Source of the DNA: Cordylochernes scorpioides
Taxonomy: Eukaryota; Arthropoda; Arachnida; Pseudoscorpiones; Chernetidae
Reading direction: 5' to 3'
DNA: 64,000 nt
NCBI GenBank assembly: GCA_030710605.1
Contig: CP092882.1
Location: forward strand, 23,191,583 to 23,255,582
In this document: positions 40,251 through 52,574 of the stretch, piece after piece
Layout of the letters: every line of letters starts with the position of its first letter
Numbering within the stretch: the stretch's first letter is position 1
The notes under the pieces: generated by a model
Databases searched by the model: none
What the model saw: the letters and a program-made list of their open reading frames with translations, nothing else
What the model was told of the DNA's origin: nothing
Translations under genes and position numbers: made by a program

Positions 40251-40559
40251 GAAACTTTACAGTTTATAAATATCTCCATGAAGTCGAATCATTCTTTGAC
40301 AAGGCTTTTGATTGAATTCGATCAAACTGAAAAGAGATAATAAATAACAAAATATCCAGAAATATACTTCAAAATTATGTATAAAGAATGGAAATGAGGC
40401 TCAAGAAATTGTCAGAAGTTTACGATTTGATGTCTAAAAGAAAGCACTGATTTAATTTGGAGAATATCACGGAAAAAGACCAAATGATACAAAGAAAGAG
40501 CTAATTTCAAGGTCAGAGTAAATATTAAAGATTCCGAAAAAATTTCAGGTAAGAATTTC
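40251..40559. other. no gene seen
   Basis: AT-rich, continues from the minisatellite without an ORF. Confidence 0.3.
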
Positions 40560-40930
40560 TCTATTTCTCTTCTTCTTCCTTATCTCCACTCAAACATATT
40601 AGGGTATCAAGTTGTGACCCTTGATGGTGTCTGTTTGACAATAATCATGACTGGGTGAAGTAGAATGCGTCTGCCTTTATCATTAAGACTGGAAGCACTA
40701 TTCAGTGGCAGGCCGACTTGGCTCTAATAGAAATGGCCGCCTCTGACATGAGGAACAGACGCCATGTGCAGCCGCTCCTGACATGGAGTATAAACGCTGC
40801 TCATCCTGTATCCCTGGATTAGGAGCCCTTACAGGGTACTATCAGCCGGGCCAGCTGAACCCAGGTTTTTTAGTGAGCTTGTTACTGCTCCCCCTCCTCC
40901 TTTTTTCATCCGGGCTTTTACCGGCAAAGG
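40560..40930 (+). repeat. unclassified GC-richer segment, possibly LINE 5' end
   Basis: Stands out from AT-rich neighbours: ATGGCCGCCTCTGACATGAG, CAGCCGGGCCAGCTGAACCC, CATCCGGGCTTTTACCGGC and AAAGGCGGAG. Such GC-rich leaders occur at LINE 5' ends, but no ORF follows and the class is not recognised. Confidence 0.3.
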
Positions 40931-41354
40931 CGGAGTTTCTCTATTTCTAAATTCAATTAAAGTGAAAACATTGGGCCTCCAGGGATAAGTTTATTTTGGA
41001 AGTCTAATGTTTTCACTATAAGATTGATACAAGGGATTGTTTTCTACAAAATTTTATTCCCATTATGAAATTTGGACTAAAGCAAAGGAACCCAACTCTT
41101 CTATCAACCTCATATAGAATCCCCTCTTTCTTGAAACTTATCTACTGATGAGAGCCACAGGTTCAATTGGACCATTCTGAAGTTGGGGTTATTCTATCCA
41201 ATATCGATTGCAGTATCAAATAACCAGATATTGGATAAAAATACATAATGTAACCTGACTCAATGGATTAAATCATTAGACTGCATCTTTAGACGTTGTT
41301 GACCTAGAGAGTCCAGCTCTTAGATTATATCAAAGACCTATATTTGAAAAGAAG
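40931..41354. other. no gene seen
   Basis: AT-rich. Confidence 0.3.
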
Positions 41355-41425
41355 ATATTATTTATTTCGACTCAGAGCGCTATGTCCCCCTAGGGACACT
41401 TGCACTTTAAAGATAAACAAAAATT
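41355..41425 (-). mobile_element. 3' end of R1/I-like LINE
   Basis: Minus strand: GCAAGTGTCCCTAGGGGGAC, ATAGCGC, then GAAATAAATAAT. This matches the 3' ends at 15704-15765 and 20717-20770 in layout, with GTCCC/GGGAC forming the hairpin. Upstream coding sequence is not recognisable. Confidence 0.6.
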
Positions 41426-41867
41426 TTGAAAGAAAAGAAAGAAAGATATTTTAAATATGTACAGAATTAGTATGCAAGTTAGTTAGATGAAAAGATTAAA
41501 AATATATATATCAACACAATTTTGATATATGTACAAAGATTTGCTATGCAAATTTAGTTAAATGAAATCAAATTGTAAAGTATTGTGTGTATTCGAGAAA
41601 AGCAATTTACAGTTTAAAAAAGTCTTAAGGAATATTTTAGAATGAAAATATGCTAGGTATTAGAGACTTATTCAATTAAAACAATACTAAAAAAAGTTTC
41701 TAAATAAAAGCATTCCAATGGAATTTAGTAGTTTTTTTTTAAATAAAATTCAAAATAAGAAAAGAAGATATATACACGACAAAACTGTCTCTATCAGTAG
41801 TGTGATATTGAAAAATAATTATAACAATTTGAAATGAACATAAATATTTTAGAATTATTTTCTATAA

Positions 41868-41870
<3 letters not shown>
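41426..41870. other. AT-rich, no gene
   Basis: Nothing recognised; leads into the (TA)n tract. Confidence 0.3.

Positions 41871-41918
<48 letters not shown>
41871..41918. repeat. (TA)24 microsatellite, left target flank
   Basis: 48 bases of TA directly abutting the pseudo-LTR. The other end of the Naiad pair also abuts (TA)n (52580-52621). Confidence 0.95.
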
Positions 41919-41920
<2 letters not shown>

Positions 41921-43141
41921 ATAAAAGTTGATAATTATTTTTGTGTTTAAGTTAGATGAGATTAAAAAGTTCTTTATATGTATTATATTTATATCTTATT
42001 AAGGAGAGAAAAATGTAATAAAAGTAATTATATGTTAGAATAATATGTTTTTATTTTAGATAGAAAAAAAAAAAAAAATTGAAAAATAAAAAGAAAATTT
42101 AACAAGAAAAGAAGATTTAACAACGTAACGTCTTTTAGCATCGGCTTTTACCCGTCATTTAGACATACTCTTAAAATAAATAGGAATAAAGAAGAGATTT
42201 ATAATGATTATATATTTATTTTTTAGTAAAAGAGAGGAAAGAGATAAAGAAAGAACCATACACTTTTATTTCAAACAGGTAGAGAATTGAAAGGTTGTTA
42301 GTATTTTTTTTGGTTAATTAATAGTTTTTGTAATTTTTTTATATAATTTTTTTTTTTTCCTATATAATTTTAGATTTTTTTTTTTCCTAAGAGTAAGAAT
42401 AATATGAAATAATGTTTTTGCCTAGTTAAGGATAGATAAACATATTTTAAATCTTTGTTGCCTATTAGAAATTATTTTTTGGAACCCTAATGGTAGACCA
42501 GGACATTACACAAAAGGAGATTTGGAAAATCTATTGGAGAGAGAAATCTGTGGTACCAGGGCTCTTCAGATGAAAATACCACAACCCATTTCACCCTTAC
42601 TTCATTATGGATTGATTTCTCTTCGACCATTAAACTGTATAATTAAATTAATATTAGATATCATAGAAGGAGGTTGTTTACTTACTTATTCAAAGTGGCG
42701 TCTGCCGCTCCCTCGAGACAGCGCACATGTGTGGATGTAACATCTGTCTGTCAGGGACCCTCGACACTGTTCTAAAAGTAACCTTCCCTTTTTTAGGAAA
42801 TCTTATTTTTAAAATTGTTAGAAGTTAGAAAAGCTGTCAGAAAAGAATCATTAGAAATTTTAAAGATTGTGAAAATATGTATTAAAATTTTGTTTTCATT
42901 GATATAAGTTACATTTTTATTAAAATTATAAATTAATTGAATAATAAAACATTTATTATGCTTCAAATTCATTTATATTTGTTTTCCAGTTCCCTCCCAC
43001 AGTAACTGGAGATCAAATTGAATGAATTTAATGCTTTATAATCGTTATCATATAATTAATATATTTAAAGTCATAGGAAATATATTCAGTAATTCTATCA
43101 TTTGTTTTAGTATAAGAGTAGAATATAAGTTGTTGGTTAGA
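41919..43141 (-). repeat. pseudo-LTR and 3' UTR of minus-strand Naiad element
   Basis: Nearly identical to 46222-47085 (same orientation) and to the reverse of 47084-48090 and 51410-52390. It follows the pseudogene 43142-45619 on the minus strand. It contains a pseudoknot motif at 42549-42597. Confidence 0.85.
42549..42597 (-). ncRNA. pseudoknot motif (Naiad family 2, copy 1)
   Basis: Minus strand: AGGGT, GAAA, TGGGT, TGTGGTA, TTTTCAT, CTGAAGA, GCCCT, GG, TACCACA. Same as the copies at 46853, 47394 and 51708. Confidence 0.6.
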
Positions 43142-45619
43142 TTAATTGGAGAAGTTTGAAGTTTCAAATTTATAATTATATTTATTATTGCTTAGGTATT
43201 TGTGTATTGACAGCCTATTGTAAAACTTTACTGTTTTGTATTTAAAACCATTGTTTAAATACTCTTTATTAAGATTTTTAATGTCTTTAATAAAGTTTGT
43301 TTTAATGTTGTTGATTCTATAAAATCTTAAAAATTGACCAAAATATATGCCTTTGCAGCAATTTGATGATATGTTGGAATTGACATTACAGAATATAATA
43401 ATTAAAATTATAACAATTTCTTTTGTCATATGTTCCAATTGACTTGTTTGCAAGGTTTATATTTAAGTCTAAAAAGTTAACCTCCTTGTTATTAGTTATC
43501 TTTTCATTATTTTTAAGTTTCAAATATTTAGGGTATATTTTGTAAATGACATTATTGAATTTTGGGTTATTCAAGATAATGATGTCATCTACATAGCGGA
43601 ACATATGCCAATTTACATCATTCTGTAGGAAGAACTCTCTTTCATACCAAAAAAGTAATAAGTTTGCTAGTAGAGGACTGGATGAAGTTCCCATTGGAAC
43701 ACCTTTAGATTGAATGTATATTTTGTTTTTAAAATTAATATAATTAAAGTTTAAGAAGGTTTCAAGTAATGTTTTTGCTGTTTTGTTATCTAATTTAAAT
43801 GTTTTGTATTTGTTGTGAATAATTTGAATATGGAATGTTTTATCATTAATGAATTCATTTATTAAGCTGTGTATTTTATTATTAAGGTCTTCTAAACGTA
43901 TGTTAGAGTAAAGATCTTCAAAATCAAATGTATGAACTGTATTGATCTTTTGTAGGTTATTTGTTAGGAAGTTAATGATTTTTTTATTAGAATCTATGAA
44001 TTTATAATTATATTTGTTAGTTATTTTATTTATTATGAATTGAAGTGTTGAAGCTAGTCTTAAATCTGTTTTTTTATGACTGAGTTTATTCCTGATGTGA
44101 TTGTTCTAAATGAGATTGGTGTTTTATGTAATTTAGGAATAATATAAAATTTCGGTATGTTTGTGTTTTTGTTGTAATTAATGATTTTTAGTGTGTTTTC
44201 TACATTTTTAATATCTTTTTTTATTTTAGTTTCAGTTGTTTTTATGAAAGTGTATTTACTGTTGTTATTAATTTCATTTTTTAGAAGGTCATGATATAAG
44301 TTTTTACATATAATGGATAAATTATTTGAACATTTATCTATTGGACATATGATAAAATCTTTTTGTAAGTTTTCAAAATTGTCTTTTAAGGAATTAATTT
44401 CCGATTCATTAGGGATTGTGTATTTTAGTGTGTTGTTATAATAGTTTTTTATTTCTTTACTTAATTTATATTTCCATTCTAGGAAAGTAAATTCAGGAAT
44501 TCTGTGTTTTATACTAGTTTTATTAATGAATATATCGATGTCTTTTAATATAGATTTAATTGTATTATTGAAATTGTGTTTGATCTGAGGTATATATTTA
44601 TATCCTCTATTTAAAATGTTTTGGAGTTTTGGTTCCAAAAAAGAATAATCGCTAGTTAAAATATGACCTGTGAATTTATATTTATCTAGAACATTGTGGC
44701 AATTACATTTAGATTTTTTAAAATTTGTTAGATTATTAATAAACGGGTTATAATTGCATAATATACTGCCAATATTCTTGTTATATTTCAAGGTAGTTTT
44801 AAAATTTAAACCTTTTATAGGAAATAAACTGTTAATAGATTGGTCATTAAATATATCATTAAATTTGAAATGATCAAATAATTTGTTATTGAATTTAATA
44901 ATAATGTTAATTTGGTTATTATTTTGTTTAATTTTTCTGTATTTGAAGATGTCGTTTGTGATATCTGTTAATCTATTAGAAAGATTGTGAATTTTAATGT
45001 GTTCTACAAGTTTTATAAGTTTGCTATTATTTAATTTGAATAATGTTTTAATAAAATTTTCAATGAAATTTTTTGTGTACATTTTGTTTGTGTCTAATAA
45101 GTTATTAAAGTTTATGAAGCCTAATTTGTTGGTAGTTTTACCTCTGGTTTTGACTGAGTTATTATTAGAGTTATGTTTTTTGTATTTATTACTAATTTCA
45201 TAGATTGATATTTCAGATGGTTGTGGTGTGTATGTGTGGTTAAGTTCGTCGTTAAGTCCATAAGGGTATAAAGTGTTGTGTTGATAAATGTAATTGTTTT
45301 CTAATAATAATCGTTGTTTTTTGTCCTGACAAATGTCAAGTATTTCTATCATGTAATTGTTAAAGGTATGTATTTTATTGTGTTGTTTCATGTATGTGTT
45401 ACCAATTGATTTTTTCGAGTGGTTTCTATGTAAATTTATTCTTATGTTTAAAGGATTGCAAGTTTGTCCTATATATGAAAGTTGACAAGTTTGGCAAGTT
45501 AATTTATAAATAGTGTTTTCTATCTTACAACTAGGTGTTTGAAATGTGTCATGGTTCTTGAAAGTTGGGCAAGTTTGACATTCCTTATTTAGACAATTTT
45601 TAGCGAGTTTAGAGAACAT
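43142..45619 (-). pseudogene. Naiad-type GIY-YIG/RT protein, two frameshifts
   Basis: Minus-strand twin of the 826-aa protein at 48683-51163, nearly identical. The first 519 codons (45619-44060) are intact: GIY-YIG nuclease with IYKLTC and SYIGQT, then the KCNC motif. One base is lost near 44075-44085, just after SVIK, and about two bases near 43395-43405, after NCYNF. The catalytic YVDDII (frame 43694-43386) is therefore out of frame with the nuclease. Substitutions elsewhere are few (e.g. Leu for Trp in FKTTxKYN). A recently dead copy. Confidence 0.92.
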
Positions 45620-46221
45620 AGAAGGGGTGCTAACCCAAAAATGTTTGTAGTTTTTTTTAAGTTTTTTAGTTTGTTATTCTTTAAAACGTTTTTTTTTTTA
45701 TTAAAAATTATTTGCTATATATGTTAGTTGAAATAGTTAATAATTTGTTTGATAATAAATATAGATTGTTGTATGTATATCTGTAGTAATTGTAAGAATA
45801 ACTAATAAAAAACATCTTTAAACTGACTAAAACACTGAGAAAAAAAAAATTCTGTGAGTATTATGTGATTATAATTACTTTTATATATATATATTATTTT
45901 AATCTTTCCCCTAAGATATAAATTATACCTTTTGGATATGTAAATAACAGAGTTTGTCTATTAAAAATTGAAATCTTAAATATAACTTAAATTAAGTTAT
46001 TATCATAGAGCAAGCTCGTATGAATTTATATGAAATGTAAATAATAAAGTTTATCAAATAAAATTTTAAATCTTAAATATAATTTAAATTAAGTTGATAT
46101 TATAGAGTGAGTTAAGATGGATTTATATATTGATATAACTATATTTAAAACTTTTAATAATAGTAATATTTATATATAAAAATGAAATTCTATTAGATTA
46201 GCAAGCTAAATCTAAATTAAT
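45620..46221 (-). other. 5' untranslated region of minus Naiad element
   Basis: AT-rich leader matching the leader 48090-48682 of the plus element in reverse. It includes GGGGTGCTAACCCAAAAATG next to the start codon. Confidence 0.75.
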
Positions 46222-47085
46222 TATATAAGATAAAAGTTGATAATTATTTTTGTGTTTAAGTTAGATGAGATTAAAAAGTTCTTTATATGTATTATATTTA
46301 TATCTTATTAAGGAGAGAAAAATGTAATAAAAGTAATTATATGTTAGAATAATATGTTTTTATTTTAGATAGAAAAAAAAATTTTTGAAAAATAAAAAGA
46401 AAATTTAACAAGAAAAGAAGATTTAACAACGTAACGTCTTTTAGCATCGGCTTTTACCCGTCATTTAGACATACTCTTAAAATAAATAGGAATAAAGAAG
46501 AGATTTATAATGATTATATATTTATTTTTTAGTAAAAGAGAGGAAAGAGATAAAGAAAGAACCATACACTTTTATTTCAAACAGGTAGAGAATTGAAAGG
46601 TTGTTAGTATTTTTTTTAGTTAATTAATAGTTTTTGTAATTTTTTTATATAATTTTTTTTTTCCTATATAATTTTAGATTTTTTTTTTTCCTAAGAGTAA
46701 GAATAATATGAAATAATGTTTTTGCCTAGTTAAGGATAGATAAACATATTTTAAATCTTTGTTGCCTATTAGAAATTATTTTTTGGAACCCTAATGGTAG
46801 ACCAGGACATTACACAAAAGGAGATTTGGAAAATCTATTGGAGAGAGAAATCTGTGGTACCAGGGCTCTTCAGATGAAAATACCACAACCCATTTCACCC
46901 TTACTTCATTATGGATTGATTTCTCTTCGACCATTAAACTGTATAATTAAATTAATATTAGATATCATAGAAGGAGGTTGTTTACTTACTTATTTAAAGT
47001 GGCGTCTGCCGCTCCCTCGAGACAGCGCACATGTGTGGATGTAACATCTGTCTGTCAGGGACCCTCGACACTGTTCTAAAAGTAA
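46222..47085 (-). repeat. 5' pseudo-LTR of minus Naiad element
   Basis: Same sequence as 41919-42780. It meets the inverted pseudo-LTR of the plus element at about 47085, giving a head-to-head junction. Confidence 0.85.
46853..46901 (-). ncRNA. pseudoknot motif (Naiad family 2, copy 2)
   Basis: Identical helices and boxes to the copy at 42549-42597. Confidence 0.6.
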
Positions 47086-48275
47086 ATTTTAATACATTCA
47101 AAATTTTAATACATATTTTCACAATCTTTAAAATTTCTAATGATTCTTTTCTGACAGCTTTTCTAACTTCTAACAATTTTAAAAATAAGATTTCCTAGAA
47201 AAGGGAAGGTTACTTTTAGAACAGTGTCGAGGGTCCCTGACAGACAGATGTTACATCCACACATGTGCGCTGTCTCGAGGGAGCGGCAGACGCCACTTTG
47301 AATAAGTAAGTAAACAACCTCCTTCTATGATATCTAATATTAATTTAATTATACAGTTTAATGGTCGAAGAGAAATCAATCCATAATGAAGTAAGGGTGA
47401 AATGGGTTGTGGTATTTTCATCTGAAGAGCCCTGGTACCACAGATTTCTCTCTCCAATAGATTTTCCAAATCTCCTTTTGTGTAATGTCCTGGTCTACCA
47501 TTAGGGTTCCAAAAAATAATTTCTAATAGGCAACAAAGATTTAAAATATGTTTATCTATCCTTAACTAGGCAAAAACATTATTTCATATTATTCTTACTC
47601 TTAGGAAAAAAAAAAAAATCTAAAATTATATAGGAAAAAAAAAATTATATAAAAAAATTACAAAAACTATTAATTAACTAAAAAAAATACTAACAACCTC
47701 TCAATTCTCTACCTGTTTGAAATAAAAGTGTATGGTTCTTTCTTTATCTCTTTCCTCTCTTTTACTAAAAAATAAATATATAATCATTATAAATCTCTTC
47801 TTTATTCCTATTTATTTTAAGAGTATGTCTAAATGACGGGTAAAAGCCGATGCTAAAAGACGTTACGTTGTTAAATCTTCTTTTCTTGTTAAATTTTCTT
47901 TTTATTTTTCAAAATTTTTTTTTTTCTATCTAAAATAAAAACATATTATTCTAACATATAATTACTTTTATTACATTTTTCTCTCCTTAATAAGATATAA
48001 ATATAATACATATAAAGAACTTTTTAATCTCATCTAACTTAAACACAAAAATAATTATCAACTTTTATCTTATATAATTAATTTAGATTTAGCTTGCTAA
48101 TCTAATAGAATTTCATTTTTATATATAAATATTACTATTATTAAAAGTTTTAAATATAGTTATATCAATATATAAATCCATCTTAACTCACTCTATAATA
48201 TCAACTTAATTTAAATTATATTTAAGATTTAAAATTTTATTTGATAAACTTTATTATTTACATTTCATATAAATT
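47084..48275 (+). repeat. 5' pseudo-LTR of plus Naiad element, about 1.19 kb
   Basis: Runs from TTTTAATACATATTTTCAC to TTACATTTCAT and recurs in the same orientation at 51410-52580. Direct pseudo-LTRs flanking one ORF are the known Penelope-like layout. Confidence 0.85.
47394..47442 (+). ncRNA. pseudoknot motif (Naiad family 2, copy 3)
   Basis: AGGGT (A), GAAA, TGGGT, TGTGGTA (B), TTTTCAT, CTGAAGA, GCCCT (A'), GG, TACCACA (B'). Confidence 0.6.
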
Positions 48276-48682
48276 CATACGAGCTTGCTCTATGATAATA
48301 ACTTAATTTAAGTTATATTTAAGATTTCAATTTTTAATAGACAAACTCTGTTATTTACATATCCAAAAGGTATAATTTATATCTTAGGGAAAGATTAAAA
48401 TATATATATATATATAAAAGTAATTATAATCACATAATACTCACAGAAATATTTTTTTTTCTCAGTGTTTTAGTCAGTTTAAAGATGTTTTTTATTAGTT
48501 ATTCTTACAATTACTACAGATATACATACAACAATCTATATTTATTATCAAACAAATTATTAACTATTTCAACTAACATATATAGCAAATAATTTTTAAT
48601 AAAAAAAAAAAAACGTTTTAAAGAATAACAAACTAAAAAACTTAAAAAAAACTACAAACATTTTTGGGTTAGCACCCCTTCT

Positions 48683-51163
48683 ATGTTCTCTAAACTCGCT
48701 AAAAATTGTCTAAATAAGAAATGTCAAACTTGCCCAACTTTCAAGAACCATGACACATTTCAAACACCTAGTTGTAAGATAGAAAACACTATTTATAAAT
48801 TAACTTGCCAAACTTGTCAACTTTCATATATAGGACAAACTTGCAATCCTTTAAACATAAGAATAAATTTACATAGAAACCACTCGAAAAAATCAATTGG
48901 TAACACATACATGAAACAACACAATAAAATACATACCTTTAACAATTACATGATAGAAATACTTGACATTTGTCAAGACAAAAAACAACGATTATTATTA
49001 GAAAACAATTACATTTATCAACACAACACTTTATACCCTTATGGACTTAACGACGAACTTAACCACACATACACACCACAACCATCTGAAATATCAATCT
49101 ATGAAATTAGTAATAAATACAAAAAACATAACTCTAATAATAACTCAGTCAAAACCAGAGGTAAAACTACCAACAAATTAGGCTTCATAAACTTTAATAA
49201 CTTATTAGACACAAACAAAATGTACACAAAAAATTTCATTGAAAATTTTATTAAAACATTATTCAAATTAAATAATAGCAAACTTATAAAACTTGTAGAA
49301 CACATTAAAATTCACAATCTTTCTAATAGATTAACAGATATCACAAACGACATCTTCAAATACAGAAAAATTAAACAAAATAATAACCAAATTAACATTA
49401 TTATTAAATTCAATAACAAATTATTTGATCATTTCAAATTTAATGATATATTTAATGACCAATCTATTAACAGTTTATTTCCTATAAAAGGTTTAAATTT
49501 TAAAACTACCTGGAAATATAACAAGAATATTGGCAGTATATTATGCAATTATAACCCGTTTATTAATAATCTAACAAATTTTAAAAAATCTAAATGTAAT
49601 TGCCACAATGTTCTAGATAAATATAAATTCACAGGACATATTTTAACTAGCGATTATTCTTTTTTGGAACCAAAACTCCAAAACATTTTAAATAGAGGAT
49701 ATAAATATATACCTCAGATCAAACACAATTTCAATAATACAATTAAATCTATATTAAAAGAGATCGATATATTCATTAATAAAACTAGTATAAAACACAG
49801 AATTCCTGAATTTACTTTCCTAGAATGGAAATATAAATTAAGTAAAGAAATAAAAAACTATTATAACAACACACTAAAATACACAATCCCTAATGAATCG
49901 GAAATTAATTCCTTAAAAGACAATTTTGAAAATTTACAAAAAGATTTTATCATATGTCCAATAGATAAATGTTCAAATAATTTATCTATTTTATGTAAAA
50001 ACTTATATCATGACCTTCTAAAAAATGAAATTAATAACAACAGTAAATACACTTTCATAAAAACAACTGAAACTAAAATCAAAAAAGATATTAAAAATGT
50101 AGAAAACACACTAAAAATCATTAATTACAACAAAAACACAAACATACCGAAATTTTATATTATTCCTAAATTACATAAAACACCAATCTCATTTAGAACA
50201 ATCACATCAGGAATAAACTCAGTCATAAAAAACATAGATTTAAGACTAGCTTCAACACTTCAATTCATAATAAATAAAATAACTAACAAACATAATTATA
50301 AATTCATAGATTCTAATAAAAAAATCATTAACTTCCTAACAAATAACCTACAAAAGATCAATACAGTTCATACATTTGATTTTGAAGATCTTTACTCTAA
50401 CATACGTTTAGAAGACCTTAATAATAAAATACACAGCTTAATAAATGAATTCATTAATGATAAAACATTCCATATTCAAATTATTCACAACAAATACAAA
50501 ACATTTAAATTAGATAACAAAACAGCAAAAACATTACTTGAAACCTTCTTAAACTTTAATTATATTAATTTTAAAAACAAAATATACATTCAATCTAAAG
50601 GTGTTCCAATGGGAACTTCATCCAGTCCTCTACTAGCAAACTTATTACTTTTTTGGTATGAAAGAGAGTTCTTCCTACAGAATGATGTAAATTGGCATAT
50701 GTTCCGCTATGTAGATGACATCATTATCTTGAATAACCCAAAATTCAATAATGTCATTTACAAAATATACCCTAAATATTTGAAACTTAAAAATAATGAA
50801 AAGATAACTAATAACAAGGAGGTTAACTTTTTAGACTTAAATATAAACCTTGCAAACAAGTCAATTGGAACATATGACAAAAGAAATTGTTATAATTTTA
50901 AAATTATTAAATTCTGTAATGTCAATTCCAACATATCATCAAATTGCTGCAAAGGCATATATTTTGGTCAATTTTTAAGATTTTATAGAATCAACAACAT
51001 TAAAACAAACTTTATTAAAGACATTAAAAATCTTAATAAAGAGTATTTAAACAATGGTTTTAAATACAAAACAGTAAAGTTTTACAATAGGCTGTCAATA
51101 CACAAATACCTAAGCAATAATAAATATAATTATAAATTTGAAACTTCAAACTTCTCCAATTAA
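48683..51163 (+). CDS. Naiad-type Penelope-like protein: GIY-YIG endonuclease + RT, intact
   Basis: 826 codons, no stop. Residues 9-31 hold a Cys cluster (CLNKKCQTC). Residues about 36-125 form a GIY-YIG nuclease: IYKLTCQTC, SYIGQT (49-53), Arg60, His64 and Glu107 in LLLENNYIY. A CxC motif (KCNC, 304-307) lies in the linker. RT follows: PKLHK (495-499), motif A TFDFEDLY (564-571), motif B GVPMGTSSSPLLANL (640-654), and catalytic YVDD (676-679). N-terminal GIY-YIG, a CxC linker and C-terminal RT is the permuted order described for Naiad elements; ordinary Penelope elements have the nuclease at the C-terminus. It would nick chromosomal targets and copy element RNA, and RTs of this group are relatives of telomerase RT. 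There is no in-frame UGA, so the Cys residues are ordinary, unlike the selenoprotein Naiads reported in spiders. Likely still active. Confidence 0.93.
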   Translation: MFSKLAKNCLNKKCQTCPTFKNHDTFQTPSCKIENTIYKLTCQTCQLSYIGQTCNPLNIRINLHRNHSKKSIGNTYMKQHNKIHTFNNYMIEILDICQDKKQRLLLENNYIYQHNTLYPYGLNDELNHTYTPQPSEISIYEISNKYKKHNSNNNSVKTRGKTTNKLGFINFNNLLDTNKMYTKNFIENFIKTLFKLNNSKLIKLVEHIKIHNLSNRLTDITNDIFKYRKIKQNNNQINIIIKFNNKLFDHFKFNDIFNDQSINSLFPIKGLNFKTTWKYNKNIGSILCNYNPFINNLTNFKKSKCNCHNVLDKYKFTGHILTSDYSFLEPKLQNILNRGYKYIPQIKHNFNNTIKSILKEIDIFINKTSIKHRIPEFTFLEWKYKLSKEIKNYYNNTLKYTIPNESEINSLKDNFENLQKDFIICPIDKCSNNLSILCKNLYHDLLKNEINNNSKYTFIKTTETKIKKDIKNVENTLKIINYNKNTNIPKFYIIPKLHKTPISFRTITSGINSVIKNIDLRLASTLQFIINKITNKHNYKFIDSNKKIINFLTNNLQKINTVHTFDFEDLYSNIRLEDLNNKIHSLINEFINDKTFHIQIIHNKYKTFKLDNKTAKTLLETFLNFNYINFKNKIYIQSKGVPMGTSSSPLLANLLLFWYEREFFLQNDVNWHMFRYVDDIIILNNPKFNNVIYKIYPKYLKLKNNEKITNNKEVNFLDLNINLANKSIGTYDKRNCYNFKIIKFCNVNSNISSNCCKGIYFGQFLRFYRINNIKTNFIKDIKNLNKEYLNNGFKYKTVKFYNRLSIHKYLSNNKYNYKFETSNFSN

Positions 51164-52574
51164 TCTAACCAACAACTTATATTCTACTCTTATACTAAAA
51201 CAAATGATAGAATTACTGAATATATTTCCTATGACTTTAAATATATTAATTATATGATAACGATTATAAAGCATTAAATTCATTCAATTTGATCTCCAGT
51301 TACTGTGGGAGGGAACTGGAAAACAAATATAAATGAATTTGAAGCATAATAAATGTTTTATTATTCAATTAATTTATAATTTTAATAAAAATGTAACTTA
51401 TATCAATGAAAACAAAATTTTAATACATATTTTCACAATCTTTAAAATTTCTAATGATTCTTTTCTGACAGCTTTTCTAACTTCTAACAATTTTAAAAAT
51501 AAGATTTCCTAGAAAAGGGAAGGTTACTTTTAGAACAGTGTCGAGGGTCCCTGACAGACAGATGTTACATCCACACATGTGCGCTGTCTCGAGGGAGCGG
51601 CAGACGCCACTTTGAATAAGTAAGTAAACAACCTCCTTCTATGATATCTAATATTAATTTAATTATACAGTTTAATGGTCGAAGAGAAATCAATCCATAA
51701 TGAAGTAAGGGTGAAATGGGTTGTGGTATTTTCATCTGAAGAGCCCTGGTACCACAGATTTCTCTCTCCAATAGATTTTCCAAATCTCCTTTTGTGTAAT
51801 GTCCTGGTCTACCATTAGGGTTCCAAAAAATAATTTCTAATAGGCAACAAAGATTTAAAATATGTTTATCTATCCTTAACTAGGCAAAAACATTATTTCA
51901 TATTATTCTTACTCTTAGGAAAAAAAAAAAAAATCTAAAATTATATAGGAAAAAAAAAATTATATAAAAAAATTACAAAAACTATTAATTAACTAAAAAA
52001 ATACTAACAACCTTTCAATTCTCTACCTGTTTGAAATAAAAGTGTATGGTTCTTTCTTTATCTCTTTCCTCTCTTTTACTAAAAAATAAATATATAATCA
52101 TTATAAATCTCTTCTTTATTCCTATTTATTTTAAGAGTATGTCTAAATGACGGGTAAAAGCCGATGCTAAAAGACGTTACGTTGTTAAATCTTCTTTTCT
52201 TGTTAAATTTTCTTTTTATTTTTCAAAATTTTTTTTTTCTATCTAAAATAAAAACATATTATTCTAACATATAATTACTTTTATTACATATTTCTCTCCT
52301 TAATAAGATATAAATATAATACATATAAAGAACTTTTTAATCTCATCTAACTTAAACACAAAAATAATTATCAACTTTTATCTTATATAATTAATTTAGA
52401 TTTAGCTTGCTAATCTAATAGAATTTCATTTTTATATATAAATATTACTATTATTAAAAGTTTTAAATATAGTTATATCAATATATAAATCCATCTTAAC
52501 TCACTCTATAATATCAACTTAATTTAAATTATATTTAAGATTTAAAATTTTATTTGATAAACTTTATTATTTAC

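Noticed and set aside
39707..40269. Lys-rich ORFs in the 39.6-40.3 kb minisatellite
   Set aside because: By-products of an AT-rich tandem repeat whose unit length varies by non-multiples of three.
42522..42740. 72-codon ORFs in the pseudo-LTRs as genes
   Set aside because: Four near-identical copies are recent duplicates of one non-coding region, antisense to the RT; no domain and no independent support.
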